A stretch of 64,000 nucleotides of DNA from Punica granatum (lineage: Eukaryota; Streptophyta; Magnoliopsida; Myrtales; Lythraceae). The notes beneath the pieces are model-generated. The model ran no database searches. It was given only the letters and a program-made list of their open reading frames with translations, and had not been told where the DNA came from. Numbering within the stretch: position 1 is the first letter of the stretch; every line of letters starts with the position of its first letter. Positions 47,589 through 59,668 of the stretch are shown here, piece by piece. The position numbers and the translations under genes were made by a program. The DNA lies in assembly GCF_007655135.1 (NCBI RefSeq), contig NC_045134.1:4794982-4858981 (forward strand), in the 5' to 3' direction.

Positions 47589-48824
47589 ATGCAGCCGCAG
47601 CAGCAGAGCTCGAGAATTGATTTGGGTGACTTGAAAGCTCAGATTGTGAAGAGGATAGGTGCTGAGAAGTCGAAACGGTACTTCTATTATTTGAATCGGT
47701 TTTTGAGCCAGAAGCTCTCTAAGAGTGAATTCGACAAGCTATGTTGCCGAGCACTCGGGAGGGACAATCTCCCGCTTCACAATCAACTTATCCGCTCGAT
47801 ATTGAGGAACGCTTGCCTTGCAAAAGCCCCACCGCCGATTCACGAAGCTGGTCCTACAAAGTCTACTTTAACAGCTGCTAAAGGTTCACCTACGTCAGAG
47901 GATGGGCATGAGCAGGGTGGATCTCTCCTCCAGAACCAGAATAATAATTCTTCCATTTGGTCCAACGGAGTTATTCCCACGTCTCCGCGAAAGGGGAGGT
48001 CTGCAATTCGTGACAGGAAGCTCAAGGATCGGGCAAGTCCGTTGGGGCCCAATGGGAAGGTGGAGAGCTTGTATCAGTCGATAGGGACAGAAGACGGTGG
48101 AAGCAAGATCGTCATGAAAAATGGTGTTTTGACGCCACGAGATTACTCGAGGTCCCTGCAACATCTTCACACGGTCCCTGAGCTACCTGAGAAGGAAAGA
48201 GAGGGTTTAATCCCTCAATCTTTAGACAGACCAACAGTGGGTAGCAAAAACGAGGCAGGATTAGCTTATGTGGAAGATGGGGAAGAAGTGGAGCAGTACA
48301 GACATTTAAGATCTTCTAGAACTCCTTTGCTTGCACCACTTGGGGTTCCCTTTGGTAGTCGCAAATTTTCTTCTGTGGGGACAAGTGGTGATGTTGTGAG
48401 CTGTCAGGATTTTGGTGGATTGTTCGATGTGGAAACACTGAGGAGACGAATGCAGCATATTGTAGCAGCTCAGGGCCTTGGAGGAGTCTCGATGGAATGC
48501 GCTAACGTATTAAATATTATTTTGGATGTGTACTTGAAGCGGCTCATTAGCTCCTGTGTCCAGGTAGCAGGGGCCAAATCTGTGCATGAGCCACAGAGGA
48601 GTGTTGCCCCTAGGCAGCAGATTCCTGGGAGAGTCCTTAATGGGATGTGGCCGACTAATAGCAGTCACTTGAATTTGCAGAGTAGTGGTGGGACCCTTGA
48701 TGGAATGGAGGAGAGGAGACCTCACTCTATATCTCTACTCGATTTTAAGGTTGCCATGGAATTGAATCCGCAGCAGCTTGGGGAAGCTTGGCCCTTGCTG
48801 CTCGAGTTTATCTCATTGAGTTGA
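47589..48824 (+). CDS. ADA1: SAGA complex subunit ADA1 (TADA1-like), single coding exon
   Basis: One uninterrupted 411-residue frame. I chose ATG 47589 (MQPQQQSSRIDL) because the upstream extension has no ATG. Residues 9-80 form the conserved SAGA-Tad1 region (DLKAQIVKRIGAEKSKRYF, then LSKSEFDKLC, then LPLHNQLIRSIL), with a histone-fold-like helical segment near residues 288-325 (DVETLRRRM, then ECANVLNIILDVYLKRL). The C-terminus carries SISLLDFKVAMELNPQQLGE. Family knowledge: Ada1/TADA1 is a core structural subunit of the SAGA histone-acetyltransferase coactivator. A long 5' leader starting near 46,500, with at least one intron (a donor follows CAG near 46,896), is likely. The 3' UTR probably runs to about 49,340. 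Intron-less coding is usual for plant paralogues as I recall. Confidence 0.9.
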   Translation: MQPQQQSSRIDLGDLKAQIVKRIGAEKSKRYFYYLNRFLSQKLSKSEFDKLCCRALGRDNLPLHNQLIRSILRNACLAKAPPPIHEAGPTKSTLTAAKGSPTSEDGHEQGGSLLQNQNNNSSIWSNGVIPTSPRKGRSAIRDRKLKDRASPLGPNGKVESLYQSIGTEDGGSKIVMKNGVLTPRDYSRSLQHLHTVPELPEKEREGLIPQSLDRPTVGSKNEAGLAYVEDGEEVEQYRHLRSSRTPLLAPLGVPFGSRKFSSVGTSGDVVSCQDFGGLFDVETLRRRMQHIVAAQGLGGVSMECANVLNIILDVYLKRLISSCVQVAGAKSVHEPQRSVAPRQQIPGRVLNGMWPTNSSHLNLQSSGGTLDGMEERRPHSISLLDFKVAMELNPQQLGEAWPLLLEFISLS

Positions 48825-49339
48825 TTTACAGAAGCAGAATTATCCCATGCTCTTGTTCCCATGAAAGATCTGTCCATTCTGGTTCAAAGGTCTGGACACG
48901 CTACTGGGGCCAGTTGTAATTTGATTACTCTACTGCTGCCTTGATAAGTCTGGCAGATCCTGCCCTGGTGGAATGATGGGATGCTTCACTCGGAGAAATC
49001 AAGTGCAGGCCTGCCTGCTGGGCATGGACAGTTCGGGGAACTATTGAAGAGTGACAGAGCATCATTGGGTACTTTCAATTCTTACGGTGACCAAAAAAAT
49101 TTGGTACTTCCAGTTACACCCCATGATTGGCTGCTCTGTTGCATGTTGTGCATTGATGGCAGTCGTCCTGTCATCAAACATGCAAGCTCGTGTGTATGAT
49201 GATGAAATTCTGAAGAAGTTTTGCAGGGATACTTTCATGTAGCTTGGTCAAAGGTATAAGTTACTTATGTAAGAACTGAAGTATCACTTTGTATGTACTT
49301 CTAGAACCTCAACATTTATTGAGATCGCAATATTAATAA

Positions 49340-52300
49340 CACATTGATATCCATTTGATTCTCCCTGATTTTTTGAATTGTGCTAGTATCTTTATACATC
49401 AGGAATTGGTCTCTGATCACGTGCCTGTGAGGTTATTACTGGTAACAATTCAACTAGCAAGAACTGATTAAAAAATCATTAACTAATAAGGAATGATGCA
49501 TGAAGCTGTCCCAATGGCTCGGTTTTAACTTATGCGGCAAACGATACACCTTTGCAACTGAAGACTGGAAAAGGAGACAGAGTTGAAAATTGGCAATTAT
49601 GAGGAGCTAAGTTGCTATGCTATTTCATGAGTTCATTTTGTGGATAAAATATTATCCTTGTTTGAAGATTTCATGAACTTTTTTGTTGAATTCATGGAAA
49701 GAAAGTGGTGAAATATGAGGATAAGAATGGTTCAGACAGTAGGAGCTTCATATGTCGTTCTCTTAATTGGTAATAGAGGGTATTTGGAGTTTCTTTTATC
49801 TGATGTATACCTGTCTTCGATCCAGTTCCTATTGGTTACTGGATATGATGAGTCTTGGATTATCTCTGATCATCTTTGTTCTTTATTGGCTTTTTGTTTC
49901 TTTATTGGCTTTCTTGCTTTAACCAAAACATTTGGTCAAATTTGGACAAAGTATACTAATGAATCTTTTTGCAGCAGAATAATTCTGCCAGTTAAAACAC
50001 TATGAATTGGTCTCTTGGGTTTCGGCTCCATCTGTAAGGTCCTCTTGCCTTGCCTTCAATTGTCAGACGAAGAAGCTGAGAACATGGATGTCAAGCTAAG
50101 ATATAATGTCTTAAAGTTTCTTTAAGTTTTTTGTCAATTTTCAAGTGAACTAATTTAAATATTGTTTGGTGAATAAACATCCATTATTCTCTTTATCATC
50201 TAACTTGGAAGGTTTCGTCTTTCAGGGGAAGAAGAAGAAGATATCAACTTCTTCTTTTCCCAGTGACAGAATATTGTTCATTCATGACAGTGCTCCAACT
50301 GTCAATTCGCTTCTTTGATTGCCCTCAAAGTACAGCTTCTGCTCTAGTACGGTCTTAATACTTACTATTGAGTCTTTATTCAGCTTGTAAAGTGTACCGT
50401 GCCTGCATATAAATTACGGCTAAGGCAGTGTTTTACTAACTGCTCTCAATTTTAAACGCAATCACTGAAAAGTTGCTCTAAGTGTTTCGTGTGATTTGGA
50501 CATTTTCTTTTAAGGTGATTTGGACTTTTTTTTTTAATGAATAGATTTGGACATTATTCTTTTTGAGTATATACCATCTCCTCAATGAAAGTTGAATTCG
50601 CCTTTTCTTCCTGTTGGTGAATCTTTCCTTCCTGTTGGTGAATTGTTTTGCCGCATTGATGGCGATGCTGCTAATACCTCTGGCATTAGTATTGACTTTT
50701 CATCAAATGAGTTCCCTTGAAATTCTCAGAGTATCTGTCACAGATTATGCTATTTACCTATAGGACGTTGCCCAATAATAAGCTTCAGGATGAAGAATGT
50801 GATTTTGAGCAAGTTTATTGACCAGCAGACAAAAGGATTTGTTTTTGATAGATTGACAAAAGGGTTTGTCCTAGATCTACTCTGTATTCTATTGCTTTAT
50901 TCATGTAACCTACCTCTCTCTTTCTCTCTTTCTTTTTCTCCCCCTGCTATGTGATCACCTGAGCTGACCATACGTAATAAATATTTACTGGTTTCCAAGG
51001 AAAGTTATTCTTCTCATTGAGAGTCTTGAGTCATTTGTTCATATTTTTCTGATTGAGCTCCAATTTTGGTTCCTCTTTGTTAATCCCATGAACAATTGCT
51101 CTAGGTAGCCCATGATTGCTCAATTAACAGAAGGGATTTTGATAATAATTGTCCTGCACAGCTCTTGAGTAGTACCTGTTTGTCACACTTTGTGGGATGT
51201 AACCAAATGGAGCAAAAAGCCGTGGCCATATCTACAGCCTGAATTCTTGGATTTCTGGTCTTATTATTGTGCTGCAATATGAATATCAGCTTATTTCCTT
51301 AATAATGAGAAGTGCAGAATCTTAGGCTTTCTATACAAGCTACTGAATTTATGCTTTATACAGTCATTTCCCATCAGGGCTACTTCTGGCTTAATGTAGA
51401 ATAGTGTTTAAACATTCATTCTGTGAGTTTTAAGCACCTGCGGTTGGGACCAGCAATATATTTTGGCTATGTGGTGACTTCTTATGCTACTCTATTGCTT
51501 TCAGCTAGGGATAACTGTATTCCACAACTATTATGCACACCGTACTTCGCAGGTATGAAGATATGCTCAACCTCTAGGCTTGCTTTGAAGAAACAACAGA
51601 AACAATTATTCCTGGGAGGAGAGTGGGTTAGCAGTCATGCAGTTTCATTTATATTGTATCTGCTTCCGCTCTTAATTTCTAGATTTCCTAATTATATTTG
51701 CTTGCTCACTGTCCTCGCTTCAGCATTAGTTGTTGATTGCACACTGCGTATACTTGTTTTAATTTCTTATTGTGAATATGCATGTCTGTGAACTTTCTTT
51801 GATATCATGTTGCTGGGTCTCTTAAATATCTCCCTTTCGATACTTCCATTGAGTTTGCTCCATGAATTGTGGGATAGTACCTTCATCAAAACAGAAAGTA
51901 TATCTAACTGTTGCAGCTCTTGTGAAGGAAAGGTTGTTATACCGATGTCAGAGTTCTCGTGAAGCAGAGGTCCAGAGGAGATATTATTTGCTTTCTTCTT
52001 CGGTTTTAGCATTGTAGTCAAGCAGGATAAAACTGAGTTTCTTATTAGCCCCCGTCTAATTTGAATCCCGCCGTTATTCCTGTCATGGTCCCATGCAGTG
52101 GAAGGCAGTACACCTGCAAAGTATAATTGCTCTCTTTCACATGAATCGGTTCGAATATTGTATAATAGTGCACACAGCACGTCCACACTGACAGTTCCAA
52201 ACTTGATGGTCCTATGTATTAAAAAGTTATCTCATTTCCCATGTATAATGGTTCATTTTCATTCAAGCATGACTTGATAAAAGCTGCACAAGGTGTCTGC

Positions 52301-53790
52301 GAAATCCAAGCATAGGCTTGCAAAATATGAGCACGGTGGTTGAAGAATGAAGAGATGCCTCGAGGTTAGGATCAGTGCATGTTTGTTCTTTCAACTTTGT
52401 TGCAGGAACTTAAATGGGATGCTACATCGATCCATCAGTGCGCATGCAGCTGTTCGCCTAATTTCTTTCCCAGGAGGGGTGGAGTGTTGGAGGGGAGAAT
52501 GCAGCTGAGTCTCTTCGTGGAATCTCTCATTTTTTTGGTTCTTCCAGGGGTCGAAGTCTCTCTTTTGCTTTTGAGGCACAGTAGTCTTAAAACAAGGAAC
52601 TCGGTTCAGTGCTATAAACTTGATGTCCTTGTAGTTGCTCATGATTCAAATGAGATGTGCAGGTCATGGTCAGGATGTTCTTAATCTGTTGCAGGATATC
52701 ACCGATCACTTTCCTTTCCATCCAACTCTCGATTGTATGTATGATTCCAAATTTGTGCTCAGAACATAGTTCAAAGATCACAACGTTGTGCTAGCAAAAT
52801 CTGTTGGTGAATAATCACGACGACATGGTGATACAGCATCGGTCAATGTATGCATAATCTCTGGAACACAGAAAATCCCTAAGAATCATATCTCTAAGAA
52901 GCCGATCAATGAAAAAAGAGTTTCCCAAAATGATTGTAGTTGATCAAATCCAAGGAGAGTCGATTAGGATTCATAGTCCGTATAACAATCACTCGATTGA
53001 TGCACAATACATTATCGCAGTTGGATGAATTTCAGATTGATGCACAATACATTATCGCAGTTGGATGAATTTCAACTTTTCTGCCCAGGATCGATGTGAT
53101 CAATAGCTTTACCTGGAAGAAACAAAGTTTGAAGAACAAGGCATGGCAACCTGTCTCAACATTCTCTGATCATTAACGCACGTGATCTAATTACAAGCTA
53201 TGAAGCAACTGAAGATGGTTCTATTGAGTGAAAGATACCATTTTTGGAATTTTTTCCTCAAGCAACAAGAAGTTTCTAATTCACTCCATTAATTACTTGA
53301 AGAAACATGAAAGCAATATCGACCTAAGAAATTTTACAAAATCCGAAAATAGAGTTCTGCTCATGACAACACATACCCCAGTGGATCAAGACAATCTGGT
53401 AGTTTGCTTTGATTAGCAGAATAAGAGCACATCGGCAGCAAGAGAACCGGCAGTCGTATATAACAGTCGATTCTCATGGAAAGCTAGAGATATCTATGAC
53501 AGTAAAGAGATTGATTGCAGTGACTTTGCACGAACGGAACTGCCTATAAACCAGAAATCTTGAAAGAGACTGCAAGAGAAGTACCAAAGTATGTCGATGT
53601 TTTCACTTGCATTATTTCCAGTGGTAAAATGAATAGTTCCCAAATTGAGCTGGTCTTACGGCTCAAACTAGCAAATGTTTCTGAGGTAAGAAATTCAGGT
53701 ATGTACAGAATGAGCCACAAAGTAAATGGGCACTTGGAATGTACATCTAAGAAAAATAAATTCCTTCCCAACACAGTTGACTTCTATCGA
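49340..53790. other. 4.4-kb stretch without a supported gene
   Basis: Between ADA1 and the RING gene I find no frame with recognisable domains. The longest frames (122 codons, + strand, near 51,423-51,791; 139 codons, - strand, near 52,186-51,767) look random in composition. Base composition is closer to transcribed than to repeat-rich sequence, so a non-coding transcript or a long UTR is possible. A 40-bp perfect duplication lies at 52,995-53,074. Confidence 0.45.
52995..53074 (+). repeat. Perfect 40-bp tandem duplication
   Basis: GATTGATGCACAATACATTA and the following 20 bases are repeated exactly at 52995-53034 and 53035-53074. The identity indicates a recent event. It lies in gene-free sequence. 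Confidence 0.95.
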
Positions 53791-53793
53791 AAA

Positions 53794-56028
53794 TCACGGT
53801 CGAGGAGAGGAAGGTGAGGGCTCTGCTGAGCCTTTACAAATTGGACACCAGTTCTTAAGCCGAAGCCACTGGTTTATGCAGTTAATGTGGTACATGTGCT
53901 CACACTGCAGTCTCCCAACTTCATCTTCATCCACGTATTCTTCCTGTGAAATCCAACGCAAAGAGAGACCCATTTAAATTAGATATAAGCAAAACTCACT
54001 AGTATCAATTACATCCACCGGTTCAAAGACCAAGTCAGTAATATCATTTTCGTGCCTGTTTAGCTGTCCTATGCTTCATCTTGGAATTCTCTGACAATAA
54101 TTTCATGAAATGCATTTTCCGAATAATATCAGGTCGAGTTCTGGGCTATGCCAGATTTTGTCAGTTTCAATTATATGAACATAAATTGAATTATCTGTTA
54201 TGCAACAGAAAGATTTCAGGCACAATTCCAGGTCTTACAAACACCTTCAGTAAACACATTCAGTCAGTGAGCCCATATTTGATGTTAAATGCACAGGGGA
54301 AAAAGGAAGAGTCGATAATTACCTGGCAAATGCTGCATTTTGTGTCATCATCATTCTCTGTGCTGGCAGCAGGCTCATCATTGCCCTTTATTTTTTGGTA
54401 TAGATCTCTCTTAAGGCATTTTGCTATAGCTTCCTCGGTCAATGCTGTGCTCACAGTGCCCATTCTTTCTCCCAGAGCTAGTAATTCCTGCAGTAAGAAA
54501 TTTTTTTAGTAAGAAGGGAGTCGATGAGTTCCTAATACATAATATCTCCAACTCCATCGTCACAACCTCATAAGACATGTTGTCAATGTCCATCCTCATG
54601 TCTCGGTGTTGATCGTAGACATTCAAGCTGCTAAGAAACAGGTTGGTCTCCAGAGAAACAAGTTGCTGCAAAAGACAAACAAATGATTTTAAGTACAATG
54701 AAGACTCGAGAAGCCAAACGATACCTATAAGAGAAACATACCTCATAATTCAACTCATCTTGTTCAATCCTCTCGAGTGCCGACAAAACCTAAAGAATTC
54801 CATGAAATCCATTCTTAGGTAAGAGCATTTACTGAAGCGGGAAAAGAGAAAATGCAAATAAAAGTCGGACGAAGTCTACCTCTGCAATTCCTTCCATGGT
54901 GTACTGTTGGAAACTCTCCCAATTTACTGATGGGTGAGAGCTAAAGCCTGCATTATCAGGACTAGACGGTCCAAAACCTGGTGACAGCCCACTGCTACTC
55001 CCTGGCCGATTACTTATGGCAAAACGTCTAAACAGACTTTCATTAGACAACTCATAAGGAGAGCTACTGCTTGAAGCATTCTCATCAACAGGGAAATCAC
55101 GATGAGCCGACCTTGAAAATGTAAATCTGGATTCACTCGAGGAAGAGCTCCTTGTATTTCTCTCGCTAGGACTCCCAGGAGACCTTCTGACCCTAACTGA
55201 TGAAACACTTCTATGTGCTTCAGAGGGGCCACTATTCCTGGTCCTTCTTGATTCGGGGATAGATACTCCACTTCTAGAACTTGGCAAGGTCCCAGCAGTC
55301 TTCCTTCCCCTAGAGGAGCTTGTTTCCCCTTCAGAAATACGGCCTTTCAGCAAGTCTTTCCTCTTATTCAGACTTCGGTTAGGAGGGCTGCTATTGGGCG
55401 GAGCCACATCAGCTGTAGAATTGCATCTCAGGTTCCGCAAACCACACTGGCCCATGTTAGGATTCGCGGGTTGCTGTCTCACACTTTTGGCCTTAGACGA
55501 TCCCAGATTCTTAGAATTACTATTATTCCTGGATTTTGAAATCGAAGCAGTTCCCGAACTGGAGCTTCCCACTTCCATTACTGTGACTCCATCCATGGAT
55601 GATTCCTCAACTCCCTTTTGGATCTTCCCTGGTGGTGGTACAACCTCTGGCACCTCAAGCTCATCCCTAGTGCTGCTAGTATCTGATGAGTCAGTGTTGA
55701 GCTGCAGAACAATCTTCTTCTTCTGCGTTTCCTTCTTTGGAGTCTTTACCGCTAATACAGAAGGACCATTCTTAGAGGAACTTCCAGAGATTTCCTTGCC
55801 ACCAGAATGGCAGACTGATGACCTCACCGATTTGGCCTTCTGTGGGCAGCCTGCGCCACCACCTTGACCACCCTTCAATATGTTTGCCCTGCTGCTGCAG
55901 CCAAGCCTGTTACAGGGCTGAGGACTGCGGCCCGAGAAGCTGGAAGTGTCCCTCATAACAAGACCAGACCTCTTCGTTGGAGGAAGCTTATCAACAGCCC
56001 TTTTCCCGGATATTTCATCCATCACCAT
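53794..56028 (-). CDS. RING-H2 E3 ubiquitin ligase, five coding exons
   Basis: Minus-strand exons: 56028-54880, 54789-54742, 54665-54567, 54487-54323, 53943-53794; 536 residues. The C-terminal RING-H2 has C483, C486, C501, H503, H506, C509, C520 and C523, so all eight zinc ligands are present. They are split by an intron between SICQ and the remainder. The first 383 residues are Ser/Arg/Pro-rich and apparently disordered, typical of MBR/JUL1-type plant RING proteins; a helical stretch precedes the RING. The family transfers ubiquitin from E2 to substrates; the substrate cannot be read from sequence. ATG 56028 was chosen, with an in-frame ATG at 56022 as a close alternative. A 5' UTR intron probably extends the gene to about 57.5 kb. 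The closest recalled relatives are At4g31450 and At5g10650 (JUL1). Confidence 0.88.
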
Positions 56029-56049
56029 GCACAAGAATGTACTTCAAAT

Positions 56050-57780
56050 CCTGACATCAGGAACAATCACATCTTCCATCAGAAACTGCCCTTCACAGAA
56101 AACAAATAGTACGGCCGAAAAAAAGACTTATGAAGTAACGCATGGCAAAAATTCAAGAAATAATTTTCACGTTGCAAGGTTCCTGTTTTGAATTCATGTA
56201 GCCCTATAACACTATTAAGTATTGCCTACAAACCCTGTAACACTATTAAATGTGCAAATTGAAGAACTTTTAACATCTGGAGTTCCAATTCCAAACGAGC
56301 AGCACCTCAACTTCGGCACCTTATTGTTAAATTATCATATCATGGGCCATATCTCGCAAAGGCTCTATCCTGTTGTTTTGCAGCAACTAAGAGACGTTAA
56401 TATGAATGTTATTTAAGCAAATTCTATCCTTCAACTCCATGAAAATTAAGGCTTCAAAGATCAACTACTCTACTAGTAGATATACTTATTGATACCCAAA
56501 GGGCATGTGCATTGAAAACTATTCATCACCAAACAAGGAATAACAACAGCAACAACCACAATACCAAAACAATCCCATTCACTGCACCAATACTCACCTA
56601 AAAACTACAAAATAATTCCACAATAAATCATAGAAAACGGTAAAAAAGATAAAGATGTATCACATCATCCAAGAGACCAGCCACCACCACACACAGCAAA
56701 ATCACCCCGAATTGATTAAAACCAAGTAAAGACATCACTCCCTATCTAAAAGCAATCACGGGACTATGATGGGGGCGGTTAAGGTTTCTCGAAAAACATC
56801 ATAGCTTGAGAAACATGGCAGACCTGTCTGATCAGTTCTGGAAATATCACCTCACAAACAAAGAAAACTTGAATTTCATTTTTTCCTCTCAAATCATCAA
56901 AGCAAAAAGTAGAAAAGAATAACAGGAAAATATAGAAGAGGTAGCCATAGAAAGGGCCATATGTCAACCCACAAAAAGAGGGGTCGCTTCGTATTTTCAG
57001 GGCAAAGTCACGTTTTTTAATTGTTCTCCACACGGTCTTCCTTCTCCCTTCCGAGATTAAAGGGCACTAAAAGCTGAATACTTCCCGGAGTTGAAAAAAC
57101 AGAAAGAAGCCATGCCCTTTGAGAATTTTGTTCAGTCAAATTCTTCAACACATGTTTGTTATAGAAAGTCATACTTCCTTTCCCCAACCCCCACAGGGAA
57201 GAAGAAGAAGAAGAAGAAAGCGAGAGTTTTGACGTAATCATACAGACACCAACGAAGCTGGAAATCAGGCAAAAAGGGTATCAAGAGCTTCAGAGAACAC
57301 GTAAGAGAAATCCAGAATTCAATTCGATCGGGAGAGACAGCCCCCGCAAAACGATGATCGAAGAACAACCCAGTTCCCAAAAACGTATGAACATCAAGAG
57401 AAAAGCGAACTTTACGAAAGAACAAGACAAACTCCGATGAAATTGCAGCTTCAATACGCTACCTCAATCAAGTGAATCCTCCTCCTCCTCCTCCTCCTCC
57501 TCCTCCCTTCCCTCCCTTCCTTCAAGCAGAGAAAGAAAAGCAACAGAAAGCTTCTTATCAGCGAGAAAAAAAGGGGTCTCAAAGAATCGAGAGAGGGAGA
57601 GAGGGAGAGAGACAGCGAAAGACGGAATTTTTTTTTTTTTTGGTCGGGGGACAAAACGTGAGGGGACGATCCAAAGCTTTGAGAAGGAGTAATTAATATT
57701 TGAAGTAGAGGAAGAAGAGGAAGCTCACATCCCCATTGATTCATTCCCAAATAGGAAGACATGGACGGAAAGATACTATA
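56050..57780 (-). other. Probable 5' UTR and promoter of the RING-H2 gene
   Basis: No coding frame is supported. A minus-strand acceptor-like CCTTCACAG/GGGCAG stretch near 56,085-56,100 and purine/pyrimidine-rich tracts (CCTCCTCCT near 57,477-57,510; GAGAGAGGGAGAG near 57,590-57,612) suggest a leader exon near 57.4-57.6 kb joined across an intron of about 1.3 kb. This is an inference from position and composition. Confidence 0.4.
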
Positions 57781-57822
57781 CAAACAAAATCCTTACCAAA
57801 AATAAATAAAAAAGAAATTCAC

Positions 57823-58098
57823 TCGTTTGGTATTCAAAAAAATCTTGAAGTATTCTTTACTTATCATCAATTCAACAATATAATTATTACTTTTTTTTTT
57901 CAATTTTTTTAATCATTCAATTTAATTAGTAATACTAAATTTTCTCAACTATTCATTACGTTTTCCACAATTCAACAACACAATCATTACTTTCTCTCAA
58001 CTATTTATAATATTTTTACACTTTTATCATAATTTAACAATATAATTATTATAAATTAATTAAAATAAGAACTCAACTCAATTTTAAAATCAAACACA
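57823..58098. mobile_element. MITE-like element, related to 17.68 kb
   Basis: The left end CGTTTGGTATTCAAAA faces a right end whose complement reads TGTGTTTGATTTTAAAA. The interior repeats TCAACAATATAATTATTAC-like blocks (about 57871, 57970, 58033). The AT-rich interior with TCAATTTAAT blocks resembles the element at 17,683-18,046. No coding sequence. Confidence 0.45.
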
Positions 58099-58099
58099 A

Positions 58100-59660
58100 C
58101 ATAAGTTGTTTCATGGCACCAACACTCCATTCTAAAAGAGCAAAAGGAAAAATAGAAATTCATTTACCCAAAGGAAAAGAAAAAAAAAAACCAAAGTAGG
58201 GCCGTCCCAACACTCGGTTGGGGTTTCAGTGGATACCGTCCGTTGGATTGATGGGTCAAAGTCAATGATCGACGGCTCGGATGGAACAGTGACGAAACAT
58301 CCAAGGCAACCTTAAAATTTTGTTTGTTAGTTTTTCGTCCTTTTTTTCTTTTTTTTTCTTTCCAAATTTTCTTCTTTTTTTGCATTTATTGTTTTTTGTT
58401 TTTGTGGACGTGGAAAAGGTAATCCCGTGGTCCCCGCCTCAGCCGCCTTTTCCTCCTACCCCCTTCTTCCTTTTTCTTTTTTTTAGTTTACATTTTATAT
58501 TATGGTATATATGCATAATTAATGTATTTAAACAAAAAAAAGAAAAATTTAACGAAAGAAAAGGAAATTCATGCCTATAATGAATTTTAGATAGAGAGGA
58601 GGTTGCATCGTGCAATATTACACGTGTTCGTCCAAAAAACGAGCGACTTTCTACTAAATTTTCTTCTGATAGAATTTTCTTTTCCCCTTTTATTTTTATT
58701 TTTCTTTTTCTTTCGATGATGATGATAATAATAATAATAATAATAATAATAATTGTTGTTTTATAGATTTTATTTTTTAATAATTTTATGTCGCATAGGA
58801 ACTTATTTTGTGGAATAATGTGCAAGTACGATCTTGAAAATCAATTAAAACTAGGACAAATCCAGTAAACTTGGTTATTTATGCTTCTATTTTCACCAAA
58901 CTTTCACTTTATTTGTATATAGAAATAATTGATTACTTTTCACAATTATATGTAAAGAAAGATTGAGCATCCATAAATATGTAAAATTGCAATATTGCCA
59001 TCTTAGATCGAATTAATTAACAAACCGCTCACTAAATGACGCTGGCATAAAATGATAATAATTTATAGAGAGAAATAGCACTAATAGGAAAATTTTAAAT
59101 GTCCTCATTTATTTATTTTCCTCTTGTTTACGAAAATGAAATTTGAGCCTACCAGAAAAAAAAAAAGAATAAAAAAATCGAATATTCAGTGAACATTCAT
59201 TCATTACTTTTTTTTCTTATTTGTTAGAAAGAGAAAGAAAATGAAAAACATGGGTACATGAAATCGAATACATAATATATTAAGTTTCAGTAGGTCTGCT
59301 TCCCAACTTATTGATATAATCTTTTATCTGAAATTTCGCAGGGATACTCAAATATGCTCACCCCCTCATGATCTATCTTTTTTGTTCTTTATATTTTTCT
59401 TTTAGGTAATGTATGTGAGTAAAATAAATAAATATAACAAAAAGCAATTATATGCGCTTAAATATTTGCCATAGTATTGTCAAGCATTTCGAAAAAGAAA
59501 TTATTTTTATGGGGAAGGTATTAGTTCTCTTTGCCTAAAATAATCCAACGAATACACATAGTAGGCCTTGATGATGCATAAAGATATCCTTATGTTGCCT
59601 GGTAGCTAGTAATCTACGTAGATTATCGGGTATCTTTTTTAAAATTCTCATGGCCCACTT
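58100..59660. other. AT-rich spacer with (ATA)n microsatellite
   Basis: No gene is seen. An AATAAT run lies at about 58722-58752, and A/T homopolymers are frequent. Confidence 0.6.
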
Positions 59661-59668
59661 GATTATCA

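Noticed and set aside
51423..52186. 122-codon (+) and 139-codon (-) frames as hypothetical genes
   Set aside because: No motif, no supporting splice structure and composition like random sequence.
55394..55867. 157-codon plus-strand frame
   Set aside because: It is antisense to the first RING-gene exon, whose own frame is longer and splices correctly to the RING.
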